Shown here: piece by piece, positions 53,875-61,659 of the stretch
Position numbering within the stretch: the stretch's first letter is position 1
Layout: the number at the start of each line of letters is the position of its first letter
Assembly (NCBI GenBank): GCA_964433635.1
Contig: CAYSSG010000010.1
Location: 1 to 61,659 of the forward strand
DNA: 61,659 bases
Origin: CAYSSG01 sp964433635
Lineage (GTDB): Bacteria; Atribacterota; Phoenicimicrobiia; Phoenicimicrobiales; Stramentimicrobiaceae
Direction: 5' to 3'
Notes under the pieces: generated by a model
The model's database searches: none
Told to the model about the DNA's origin: nothing
Seen by the model: the letters and a program-made list of their open reading frames with translations, nothing else
Position numbers and translations under genes: made by a program

Positions 53875-55134
53875 TCAATTCATGGTAGATAAACGAAAGA
53901 CAGGCTGTCTCTGTTTTAAATATTTCTCATTGCAAAAAGGGGAATCAAATCCATATTTCTCAGCAGAATTCATCATGGTCTGAAATACTTCCGGTCTCAT
54001 TAATAAGCGAGTAGGCTGAACTTTGTCCTGAATAATACTACGGATCATCGTTCCACTAAAGTTCTGTCGTTCTTTGGTATGTCCGCAGAGTCCTGAATAA
54101 GTCACTTCCTGACAGATAGGGCAATACCACCATTCAAGAACACGAATCGGTTTAATATTCAGACTCCCCTCAGGAACCATATCAAAGATTCGATGGGCAT
54201 CATAGGGATCATAATAGGAACCTACTCCGGCATGATCCCTCCCAAACATATGATGGGTACAACCTAAATTAGATCTGATAATCGCATGTAATAATGCCTC
54301 TTTAGGTCCGGCATAACGCATATCCCACAAGACCAAAGAAACCATATGTATTTGCTGATTAAAATAACTTGAATCATTCAATTGCTGCTGACCTAAGAGA
54401 ATGGCTTCATCAATATAGTCACCGATGCGTTTAGGTCCGATAATGCAACTAACCAAAATGCCTGTCTTTAGTCTTTCAACAGCCAGATCAGCATTTGTTG
54501 AAAACCAGGCTCCCTTCATCAGCCACTCATGACCGGTATGGGGAACATTCCGTGTTTGATGTGCAACAATACGTTCCCAGCCCTTCTCTTGAAAGATTTT
54601 ACGCAATTGAAGAGGAGTATACCAGAAACGTTCAAAAGGCGGTTGAAATATTGGTTCATTAATCAGTTTAATCGGACCGGCAATAAAATTGTCTTTCCAT
54701 TCATCCAGCATCATCACACCCGGATGTTTCTTATCAGTTGTGCCTAGCACTGACTGGGCAATTTTTTTCTTGTCATATTGATAGATCTCTTCAATATCCA
54801 GTAAAGCTAAAGGCTGGTTTTGAAAACTTAAAATAATCTGGTCTCCAACTTTTAAGTTATTTTCATCAATCGTAACTCGATCCATATCCAATAAGATAGG
54901 TATAGGCCAGAGAGTTCCATCTATTAATTTCATTTCCTGACAAACACTGTGAAGTGTTTCGGAATTCATAAAACCCTCTAATGGGGAAAAGAATCCATAG
55001 GCTAAATCAATACATTCCCGTGCTGCTCTTTGGGAAATTGGAATTTGTATTAACTTCGTTACCATTTTTTTCGCTGTATTAGAATCCAGGATCAACTCCT
55101 TAATTACTTTATTACCATGTCCGGTAATATTCAT
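53875..55134 (-). CDS. sat: Sulfate adenylyltransferase (ATP sulfurylase)
   Basis: Homo-oligomeric Sat, 419 residues, making APS and pyrophosphate from sulfate and ATP, or ATP from APS in reverse. The active site is intact: HQTRNVPHTGHEWL (QxRN and HxxH) and GRDHAGVGSYY. A zinc-type CPICQEV...CGHTKE cluster near residue 340 is shared with prokaryotic Sat of sulfur bacteria and archaea. No APS kinase domain is fused, and no aprAB or cysC lies in the window. GGGAGG precedes the ATG. Confidence 0.96.
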   Translation of the reverse strand: MNITGHGNKVIKELILDSNTAKKMVTKLIQIPISQRAARECIDLAYGFFSPLEGFMNSETLHSVCQEMKLIDGTLWPIPILLDMDRVTIDENNLKVGDQIILSFQNQPLALLDIEEIYQYDKKKIAQSVLGTTDKKHPGVMMLDEWKDNFIAGPIKLINEPIFQPPFERFWYTPLQLRKIFQEKGWERIVAHQTRNVPHTGHEWLMKGAWFSTNADLAVERLKTGILVSCIIGPKRIGDYIDEAILLGQQQLNDSSYFNQQIHMVSLVLWDMRYAGPKEALLHAIIRSNLGCTHHMFGRDHAGVGSYYDPYDAHRIFDMVPEGSLNIKPIRVLEWWYCPICQEVTYSGLCGHTKERQNFSGTMIRSIIQDKVQPTRLLMRPEVFQTMMNSAEKYGFDSPFCNEKYLKQRQPVFRLSTMN

Positions 55135-55364
55135 AAAATACCTCCCTATTTCAGTTCTTTATTGATATGTTGCATGAATAAAAATACCGTGATTAAACAC
55201 CAGTGAACCCAAACTTGCCTTCTCAGTTATTCTTTTTTTATTGAACGTATCCTGCCAAATGGAGTCAGAAACCGTTAAGAATATCAATTTTACTTAGAAG
55301 TGATAATAATAAGAAGAACAGATTGTGAGCAAAAACTTCATAGAATATTTATCAATTGATACCA

Positions 55365-56150
55365 CTATAGAACAAGTTCCATACTGTTCTTAATTTTCTC
55401 TCTTAACTCAATAAATGATGTTTCTGTAAATTCTCTTGGTCTTGGCAGGTCAATGTGATAAATATGATTCATCTTACCGGGTAGTTTGCCTTCAATGCAG
55501 ATAATTCGATCTGCAAGAAATACAGCTTCATCAACATTATTCGTAACAAAGCAAACTGTTTTTTTCTCTTTATTCCACATGCGAATAATCTCTTTTTCCA
55601 TAAACATACGGGTTTGGGCATCCAACTGACCAAAGGGTTCATCCATTAGCATCATATTGGCTCCATTTGCATATGATCGGGCAATACCTACTCGTTGTTT
55701 CATGCCCCCGCTTAATTGATTAGGATAATATTTTTCAAAACCTTCAAGTCCTACAAGTTTGATATAATAATCCACTATCTCTTGCCTTTTCTTTTTGGAT
55801 ACTCCCATCATTTTAGGTCCAATCTCTATATTTCCCCGCACGGTTTTCCAGGGAAAAAGCATATATTTTTGAAAAATAAAACCAATCTGGGGATTTGGTC
55901 CACTGACTTGTTTACCATTAACGTAAACCTCACCAGAAGATGGCTTTTCAAATCCGGCAATCAGTCTGAAAAGGGTTGTTTTACCAGATTGACCCGGACC
56001 TAAAATAACTAAAAATTCATTACTCTTAGCTGTTATATTTATTTTTTCGAGCACCTTTATTTCATTCTTCTTGCCCATGTTATAACTTTTGCTAAGATTT
56101 ATGCATTTTATAACATTTGATTCATCCCCTATTCGATCTCCTGCTTCCAA
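55365..56150 (-). CDS. ABC transporter ATP-binding protein, SsuB/TauB type (A)
   Basis: ATPase of the nitrate/sulfonate/taurine importer family, about 261 residues. Walker A variant GPGQSGKTT (Q instead of the usual C or S), Q-loop FIFQKYMLFPWKTV, signature LSGGMKQRV, Walker B MLMDEPFGQLD and CFVTNNVDEA, where the H-loop histidine is replaced by asparagine. The frame is open much further upstream but that part overlaps the permease gene; a TTG at 56150 behind an AGGTGG-like site is the best start. The H-loop change suggests weak or asymmetric ATP hydrolysis, in line with a second ATPase in the cluster. Confidence 0.88.
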   Translation of the reverse strand: MEAGDRIGDESNVIKCINLSKSYNMGKKNEIKVLEKINITAKSNEFLVILGPGQSGKTTLFRLIAGFEKPSSGEVYVNGKQVSGPNPQIGFIFQKYMLFPWKTVRGNIEIGPKMMGVSKKKRQEIVDYYIKLVGLEGFEKYYPNQLSGGMKQRVGIARSYANGANMMLMDEPFGQLDAQTRMFMEKEIIRMWNKEKKTVCFVTNNVDEAVFLADRIICIEGKLPGKMNHIYHIDLPRPREFTETSFIELREKIKNSMELVL

Positions 56151-56947
56151 GGGCAAACCCACCTTTCCAAATATTTTAATCCGATGGATAATAAAAATGC
56201 GACAAATGCAATGACTAACATTCCAACGATAATCTGCGCAACGTTTCCAACATTCATACCCATTACAATAATAAATCCAATTCCCTCTCTTGCCCCTACA
56301 AGTTCTGCCGCCAATACACAGGTCCATCCTATGCTAAGAGATATCTGTATGCCGGCAAATATCGCAGGAAATGATCCTGGAAATGTTACTTCTAAATGTT
56401 CTTGCCAATAATCGGCACCAAGTATGCGTATGGCATCATACAGTTCAGGTTCAACAAGACGAATTCCATTATAAGAATTAACAACCACCGGCACAAATGA
56501 ACCTATGAATATGATAAACACCTTTGAAGTTTCTCCGATACCAAACCAAAGGATAGCCAGTGATATCCAGGCAATGGGAGGCATTGGTTTAAATAAATCA
56601 AAAATGGGTTTCATAATAGCTCTTGCATATCGATTAAAACCCATCAAAACACCAATAGGAATTCCAAATAATACAGCTATGACAAATGCAACAAAGACTC
56701 TTTTTAAACTGACCAACAAATGCTCTATCAAAGTTTTTCCAGCCAACGGATTTTTCAGGATATATAGGAACCGGTTAAATACCTCTATCGGTCGCGGCAA
56801 ATAACTACCAGCAATCCCTCTGACAACAATAAAATCCCAAATAAGTACAAAGCTTATAATCGAGATGATACTGAGTATAGTTCTATTTTGAAAAAAATCC
56901 AGAAAATGATGATGGGGCTTTATTTCCTGGGAATTCATATTATCCAT
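56129..56947 (-). CDS. ABC transporter permease, SsuC/TauC type (A)
   Basis: Permease of 272 residues with about six helices. The EAA loop is YDAIRILGADYWQEHLEVTF near residue 175. The gene begins 5 nt after the other permease; GGAGG is 7-8 nt before the ATG. It overlaps the ATPase (A) start by about 22 nt. Family members import aliphatic sulfonates, taurine, nitrate or thiamine precursors. Confidence 0.92.
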   Translation of the reverse strand: MDNMNSQEIKPHHHFLDFFQNRTILSIISIISFVLIWDFIVVRGIAGSYLPRPIEVFNRFLYILKNPLAGKTLIEHLLVSLKRVFVAFVIAVLFGIPIGVLMGFNRYARAIMKPIFDLFKPMPPIAWISLAILWFGIGETSKVFIIFIGSFVPVVVNSYNGIRLVEPELYDAIRILGADYWQEHLEVTFPGSFPAIFAGIQISLSIGWTCVLAAELVGAREGIGFIIVMGMNVGNVAQIIVGMLVIAFVAFLLSIGLKYLERWVCPWKQEIE

Positions 56948-56951
56948 TCAA

Positions 56952-57740
56952 TTACCTCCTCAAGCCCGATACTAAACGTTTTTCAATTAGATCCACGATA
57001 TATCCGATAATAAAACCGGTAACTCCCAACATCAGCATTCCTAAAATGACAAGCTTGGGTAATAAGAGTCTTCGTCCCATCGTAATTAAATATCCCAAAC
57101 CCACATCGGATGCCAGTAACTCTGCTGCCACAAGGCATGTCCAGCAAATAGCCAAAGCTACCTGTAGAGCACCAAATATCATGGGGAGTGCCGATGGGAT
57201 ACAAATGGTTTTAAAGATCTGCCATTTCGATGCACCATATGTTTTAGCCATTTGAATGAGTGTTGGATTAGACATTAATACTCCCGTATAAGCATTGATG
57301 ACAGCAGGTACCAGACCCCCAATAAAAATAATATACACCTTTCCAGTCATGCCGATACCAAACCAAAAGATGGCTAAAGGAATCCAGGCTACCGGAGGAA
57401 TGGGTCTGACCAATTCAAAAATTGGCCTGACCAAACCATCAATCACAGCATACCATCCCATCAAAAGTCCAAGCGGTATTCCGATAATCAGTGCCAAAAT
57501 ATACCCTAATAATATTGCCTGAAGGCTTGCTGAGGTATGGGCACCTAAGGTGGCTCCATCAGGATTTACATTCGTGAGTTTATCAAAAAATAGTTTAATG
57601 ACTGATAATGGAGAATCCAGCATGGTATGTGGTACAATCCCTGCACTGACAATGAATTGCCAAGCTAAAATTAAAACCAGAATACTTAAAAAGGATATCC
57701 ATAATAAACTTTTTTCCTTTGCTTGTTCTCTGTTATTCAT
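56952..57740 (-). CDS. ABC transporter permease, SsuC/TauC type (B)
   Basis: Second permease of the same family, 262 residues; EAA loop MAKTYGASKWQIFKTICIPS. It shares family pattern with permease A (VAWIPLAIFWFGIGMTGKVYIIF against IAWISLAILWFGIGETSKVFIIF, compared in short pieces), so the two are paralogues likely forming a heterodimer. ATG 57740 has AAGGG 8 nt upstream; a GTG at 57749 is less likely. A hairpin separates it from the binding-protein gene. Confidence 0.92.
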   Translation of the reverse strand: MNNREQAKEKSLLWISFLSILVLILAWQFIVSAGIVPHTMLDSPLSVIKLFFDKLTNVNPDGATLGAHTSASLQAILLGYILALIIGIPLGLLMGWYAVIDGLVRPIFELVRPIPPVAWIPLAIFWFGIGMTGKVYIIFIGGLVPAVINAYTGVLMSNPTLIQMAKTYGASKWQIFKTICIPSALPMIFGALQVALAICWTCLVAAELLASDVGLGYLITMGRRLLLPKLVILGMLMLGVTGFIIGYIVDLIEKRLVSGLRR

Positions 57741-57774
57741 ACATATCACCCTTTTATTTTTAATACCTTATATC

Positions 57775-57812
57775 TGTTTGGTAAAGATGCCAAAAGGCAC
57801 CTTTACCAAACA
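57775..57812 (-). terminator. Intercistronic hairpin between binding-protein and permease genes
   Basis: Arms 57775-57791 and 57796-57812 pair over about 16 of 17 positions with an AAAA loop. It begins 27 nt after the binding-protein stop. Same position and probable role as the hairpins at 3904-3945 and 36660-36700. Confidence 0.7.
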
Positions 57813-57838
57813 TTCATATTCCTCAGATAAACAAACTG

Positions 57839-58924
57839 TTAATTAATAATCCCTCTCTTTTTGGCAACTAATTTCATAAATTTATCGGTATAACCAAAAT
57901 GGAGCTCCTCTAATTTATCTCTATCTTCCTTGGTAAACCTGCCTTTCTCATAAAAGAAATCTGCAGATTCTTTTGTCCACTTCTCAAAGTTACCATTCTC
58001 AAGATTCTCTATATGTTCCTCCAGACTATAGAATATAATATCCTCGAAATCACCCCTGGCATTATCATCACTGATTTCCAGTGCGCTATAATCCATGAGA
58101 AATTTCTTATATTCATCCGCTAATGCGGGTCCCTGTCTGACCAAATCTTCCTGGGCTTCGAAGTAAGCATCTAAGAAGTCAACAACGATATCTGTATTCT
58201 CATCTGCCCATTTCTTAGGAGAAATGATCGCAAGCAAACTTTTTGCCCCGGTATCTGCACCATTAGCGACTTCTTTCCATCCTTTTGCTTTCCCAATGTA
58301 GCTATAGGGTGAGAAAAATCCGACTAAATCACCTTCTCCTCTCTCAAAAGCAGCGACTGCCTGAGGCTGTTCAAGATTTAATACCTTCAGGTCACTCTCT
58401 GATAAACCGATATCATCCAGGTATCTTGCCAGGGTATAATGAGAAGTTGAAATAGTTGTAGCAAGAGCAGTCATCCCCTTCACCGTTTCTGGGTCACCAT
58501 AAAGATTTGGATATTCTGGATTATATCCTTTGGTATTAAAAATGGGGCTGTCTGGTCTTGCCAGGACGGACATGGAACCACTTTCATCATGGGCTACAGC
58601 GATGATATATACATCCATCCTTAAGACTGCAAAAAGTGCAGGAACAATTCCTACCGGGCCAATTACCCATTCATTTGCAGGTATAGCTTCAATCTGGGGC
58701 ATACCTGAATCGAAATACATCATCTCTATCTCCAGATTGTTCTTTTCCATCATACCATTTTTTATTGCCCAGAATGTGTTAAACGAATCAAAGCAGGGTT
58801 GATGGCTCACGGTAATTTTTCTTAGTCCCTGGATTTCTGCTTCAGCCCCTCCAACACAACAAAACGAAGAAAAAGTTAACAAAATCAAAAGAATCAACAA
58901 AGAAATTTTTAACCTGGTTTCCAC
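57839..58924 (-). CDS. ABC transporter substrate-binding protein, SsuA/TauA/NMT1 type
   Basis: Exported binding protein, 361 residues from GTG 58924, which follows AAGGAGG by 8 nt; an ATG at 58945 precedes that site and is rejected. The signal peptide runs through about residue 30 and has two adjacent cysteines (SSFCCVGG) but no clean lipobox. KITVSHQPCFDSFNTFWAIKNGMME (cut here to KITVSHQPCFD and WAIKNGMME) and GVVGIVPALFAV-like GPVGIVPALFAV match the NMT1/SsuA fold. Cargo may be a sulfonate or amino-sulfonate by context. Confidence 0.88.
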   Translation of the reverse strand: METRLKISLLILLILLTFSSFCCVGGAEAEIQGLRKITVSHQPCFDSFNTFWAIKNGMMEKNNLEIEMMYFDSGMPQIEAIPANEWVIGPVGIVPALFAVLRMDVYIIAVAHDESGSMSVLARPDSPIFNTKGYNPEYPNLYGDPETVKGMTALATTISTSHYTLARYLDDIGLSESDLKVLNLEQPQAVAAFERGEGDLVGFFSPYSYIGKAKGWKEVANGADTGAKSLLAIISPKKWADENTDIVVDFLDAYFEAQEDLVRQGPALADEYKKFLMDYSALEISDDNARGDFEDIIFYSLEEHIENLENGNFEKWTKESADFFYEKGRFTKEDRDKLEELHFGYTDKFMKLVAKKRGIIN

Positions 58925-59147
58925 TTTAATTTCCTCCTTAATCATTTATTTAATATTACTTTTTATTGAGTCAATCATTATAATATAGTCCTCATATTTT
59001 TTAACCCAGAACAATCATTCAAAATCGAAATGCAAGTTTTTATTTTCTCAAAGTCCACAGAATCGTATGTTCAATGATAAAAAGACAGTTACACCTCCTT
59101 ACCTGTTTTTTAACTCTGTTTTCCAGCTACAACAACTATTACCATCG

Positions 59148-59909
59148 CTACCACCATTTAATTAATTGCGTTATCTCTCTTACGATGTTAATAAATTCTG
59201 GATTTAAAAAATTTCGAGGCCTCGGAAGATTCACTTTAATCTCAGATTTTACCGTGGTTGGCTTATTGCTTAATACCAGCGTACGTTCAGCTAAATACAC
59301 TGCCTCTTCAATATTATGGGTTACAAAAATAACGGTATTCTTATATCTTTGCCATATCTTAATTAATTCATCCTCCAGATAATAGCGAAGCTTTACATCT
59401 AATTGACCGTAAGGTTCATCCATCAAAAGAAGGTCCGGATCAACAGCAAATGCCCGAGCTATCGCTACCCGTTGTTCCATGCTGGCAGAAATATCACATG
59501 GATAATGATCCGCAAGTTCTTTGAGCCCTACTAACTCCATCAATTCTGTTGCCTTGGAATCAATCTCTTCTTTAGAAAATCTTTTTTTAATCTCCATTCC
59601 GTAGGTGATGTTTTGCTTAACAGTTCGCCAGGGAAGAGAAGAGGATTCCTGAAAAACAAAGGCAATGTTATGTTTTTTTGGTTGGATTTGTTCATTTTCG
59701 ACGAAAATATTACCATATGTTGGTTCTAATAAATTGGATAACAGATTAAGAAAAGTCGTTTTGCCACAACCGGTAGGACCAACTATACATAAGAATTCTC
59801 CATCACCCACAGAAAAATTGATATTATCCAGGACCAGAAGTTCACCGAATTTTTTAGTTAGATTTTTCACTTCAATCTTGGTCTTATTTTGTGTATCAGA
59901 CAATCCCAT
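59148..59909 (-). CDS. ABC transporter ATP-binding protein, SsuB/TauB type (B)
   Basis: ATPase of 253 residues with a full set of motifs: Walker A GPTGCGKTT, Q-loop FVFQESSSLPWRTV, Walker B LLMDEPYGQLD and a normal H-loop FVTHNIEEA. The signature is DISASMEQRV, departing from LSGGQ. So ATPase A has a normal signature but altered H-loop, and ATPase B the reverse, an arrangement consistent with a heterodimer that has one working site. The ATG is only 1 nt from AGGGGG; a TTG at 59903 may be the true start. It lies upstream of the binding protein. Confidence 0.9.
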   Translation of the reverse strand: MGLSDTQNKTKIEVKNLTKKFGELLVLDNINFSVGDGEFLCIVGPTGCGKTTFLNLLSNLLEPTYGNIFVENEQIQPKKHNIAFVFQESSSLPWRTVKQNITYGMEIKKRFSKEEIDSKATELMELVGLKELADHYPCDISASMEQRVAIARAFAVDPDLLLMDEPYGQLDVKLRYYLEDELIKIWQRYKNTVIFVTHNIEEAVYLAERTLVLSNKPTTVKSEIKVNLPRPRNFLNPEFINIVREITQLIKWW

Positions 59910-60123
59910 ACCCCCTCATGTCTAAAAAACAAAAAGCTTTTTATTATTTTATTAAGAATCTATCAACTGATTCCTCTAAACACTTATTACTATCTGCTTT
60001 ATGCAATTCTTTCCATACCTTACAACTGATATTTACACAAGAAATCCCCAATTTGCCATTCATGTTTTTACCATTCTAAATAAATACCATCACTTGATCT
60101 TAAATCGCTAAGCAATAAAATGA

Positions 60124-61491
60124 TTAAGAGGATTTTAAGTTCTCATTGACTTTTGCGACAGCTTTTTCAATGATATCCAGTCCTGAATTTAATTGCTCCT
60201 CAGTGATGACTAACGGAACTAATGTCCGTATTACATTACTGTAGATACCCGCGGAAAGGAGTATAATCCCGTTTTCATAGGCTAATTTTTGGATCATTTT
60301 TGTTTCATCTTTTGCAGGGAGTTTAGTCTTACGATCTTTTACTAATTCAAAAGCCATCATGGCTCCTCGACCCCTTACGTCCCCTATGATTTCATATTTT
60401 TCTTTCATATTTTCAAATCGAGGTTTCATCATTTCACCGATTCTTTGTGCTTTTTCGGCGTAATGATCTCTTTCCATGATTTCTATGACCTTCAAAGCCG
60501 CCACAGATGCTACCGGATTCCCGCAGAATGTTCCACCAATCTGCCCAACCTGAGGTGTTTCAATAATCTCTGTCCTGGCTGTTAAAGCACTCAGTGGCAA
60601 ACCTGCGGCAAGGGATTTGGACATGGTTACAATATCAGGGACTACACTCCAATATTCGCTGGCAAACATCTTACCGGTTCGGCAAAAACCAGTCTGAATT
60701 TCATCGGCAATCAATAAAATATTGTATTTTTCACAAATTTCTTTGATCCTGGTAAAAAATTCATCAGGAGGTAGACTAAATCCTCCTTCACCTTGTATTG
60801 GTTCAGCGATAACTGCGGCAACATTTTCTGCATCAACCACTGAAGCAAAGATTTCTTCTAACCTTTCTGCACATCTTAGATTACACGTTTCTCTCTTTAG
60901 ACCATACGCACACCGATAGCAACTAGCAAAGGGTATTTTATATACTCCTGGTGCAAATGGTCCAAATCCGAAAGTATACGGCCTTGATTTACTGGTAAGT
61001 GTCATTGTCAGAAGTGTTCTCCCATGATAAGCACCTTCGAAACAGATGATATCTGTTTTTTTCGTATATTGTCTGGCAATTTTAATGGCATTTTCTACTG
61101 CTTCAGCACCACAATTGAAGAATGTCGTTTTTTTGGGAAATTTTCCTGGCGTAATTTCACATAATTTTTTTGCCAAATACACATAGGGTTCATTAAATAC
61201 GACACTAAAACTGGTATGAAAATATTTTTCAGCCTGCTCCTTGACGACTTCCACAACTTCTGGATGGCTGTATCCTATATTCAACACGCTAATGCCAGCA
61301 GCAAAATCAATTAGAATATTTCCATCAATATCCTCAATAACAGCGCCTTCTCCTCTATGGATAAATGTAGGTACTGTATGAAAAACGCCTTTTGGTACAT
61401 ATTGATCTTCCATCCGTAGAAGTTTTTGTGATTTTGGGCCAGGAAGTTCAGTTTTGATGACCGGTTTTGGAATATTTTTTATACTTTCCAT
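60124..61491 (-). CDS. Class III aminotransferase (4-aminobutyrate/taurine type)
   Basis: PLP-dependent omega-aminotransferase, 455 residues. It has FFNCGAEAVENAIKIAR, the catalytic lysine in TMSKSLAAGLPLSAL, and DEIQTGFCRTGK. A cysteine-rich insertion (SCYRCAYG, then TCNLRC, about residues 198-214) is shared with some archaeal and thermophile relatives and might bind metal. Family substrates include GABA, beta-alanine, taurine and ornithine. With a sulfonate-type importer, Sat and a TauE-like exporter nearby, taurine or a related amino-sulfonate is attractive, but not shown by motifs. GGAGG is 13 nt before the ATG. Confidence 0.88.
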   Translation of the reverse strand: MESIKNIPKPVIKTELPGPKSQKLLRMEDQYVPKGVFHTVPTFIHRGEGAVIEDIDGNILIDFAAGISVLNIGYSHPEVVEVVKEQAEKYFHTSFSVVFNEPYVYLAKKLCEITPGKFPKKTTFFNCGAEAVENAIKIARQYTKKTDIICFEGAYHGRTLLTMTLTSKSRPYTFGFGPFAPGVYKIPFASCYRCAYGLKRETCNLRCAERLEEIFASVVDAENVAAVIAEPIQGEGGFSLPPDEFFTRIKEICEKYNILLIADEIQTGFCRTGKMFASEYWSVVPDIVTMSKSLAAGLPLSALTARTEIIETPQVGQIGGTFCGNPVASVAALKVIEIMERDHYAEKAQRIGEMMKPRFENMKEKYEIIGDVRGRGAMMAFELVKDRKTKLPAKDETKMIQKLAYENGIILLSAGIYSNVIRTLVPLVITEEQLNSGLDIIEKAVAKVNENLKSS

Positions 61492-61659
61492 TCTCTTTCG
61501 ATTACCTCCTCAATTGTCTTAAAGCTTTAAATAATTCAAAACATGAGAAACTAGTTTTTTTTCAAATTAAAAAAACCTGTCACCTCCTTCTATCCTCATA
61601 TCACTCAGGCAGTCGTAACAAATTCACTCAATATACCCTAATCCCCGTAATCGCTGATT
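61492..61659 (-). promoter_or_regulatory. Leader of the aminotransferase gene, to window end
   Basis: 168 bases with no gene. Besides the working GGAGG at 61505-61509 there is an orphan GGAGGTG on the minus strand at 61581-61587. No promoter is clear before the window ends. Confidence 0.4.

Noticed and set aside
56151..56327. Upstream in-frame extension of ATPase A
   Set aside because: It overlaps the permease gene in another frame, reads as low-complexity non-ABC sequence and has no supporting ribosome site.
50842..61659. Second contig as a contaminant from another organism
   Set aside because: Composition, ribosome binding sites and orphan GGAGGTG pattern resemble the first contig; however the gap means this cannot be fully excluded.

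Overview
This window reads as a scaffold from an AT-rich anaerobic bacterium with fermentative, transporter-heavy metabolism. The combination of SpoVS, an Asp23/Gls24 protein, HU with a TTG start, strong AGGAGG ribosome binding sites, TRAP and ABC importers, HdrBC beside a formate dehydrogenase and a PurS-PurQ-PurL purine system fits Atribacterota (JS1/OP9) best, with Clostridia-like Firmicutes as the alternative. That placement is inference from gene content; the window has no rRNA or tRNA. A run of exactly 100 N (50742-50841) joins two contigs, so linkage across it is only as good as the scaffolding.

Layout. 1-5259 (minus): sugar ABC importer (binding protein, two permeases, ATPase cut by the window edge) with a ROK sugar kinase. 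5724-8971: a fused trehalose-6-phosphate synthase/phosphatase (plus) convergent with class I fructose-bisphosphate aldolase. 9067-13186 (minus): hdrC-hdrB-fdhA electron-transfer operon plus a small anchored protein. 13567-18711: AhpD-like protein, PEGA-repeat protein, HU, Asp23-like, SpoVS, B12-type radical SAM protein. 19158-24707: trkA-trkH potassium uptake, an ATP-grasp ligase and a LarA/DUF2088 protein.

25061-39602 (minus) is the most suggestive catabolic block: two complete TRAP importers flanking an FGGY kinase, a class II ketose-bisphosphate-type aldolase, a D-2-hydroxyacid dehydrogenase, a type I glycerate kinase, an NAD-dependent sugar epimerase/dehydratase and RidA, with a CdaR-type regulator at the head. 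I read it as a sugar-acid pathway that phosphorylates a keto sugar acid, splits it aldolytically and recovers glycerate as phosphoglycerate.

39663-50520 (minus) is a purine operon, purE-C-S-Q-L-L-F-M-N, with two complete tandem purL paralogues. It is preceded by a near-consensus promoter (50492-50520), a guanine-type purine riboswitch with an irregular P3 (50385-50453) and an intrinsic terminator (50233-50280) whose stem competes with a visible antiterminator.

After the gap, 50863-61491 (minus) holds an organosulfur-looking cluster: class III aminotransferase, an SsuABC/TauABC-like importer with two different ATPases and two different permeases, ATP sulfurylase, a small unknown protein, an SLC13-type anion transporter and a TauE/SafE exporter. 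Recurring non-coding themes are strong hairpins between binding-protein and permease genes, and Shine-Dalgarno-like GGAGGTG sites 65-170 nt upstream of several start codons where no gene begins.
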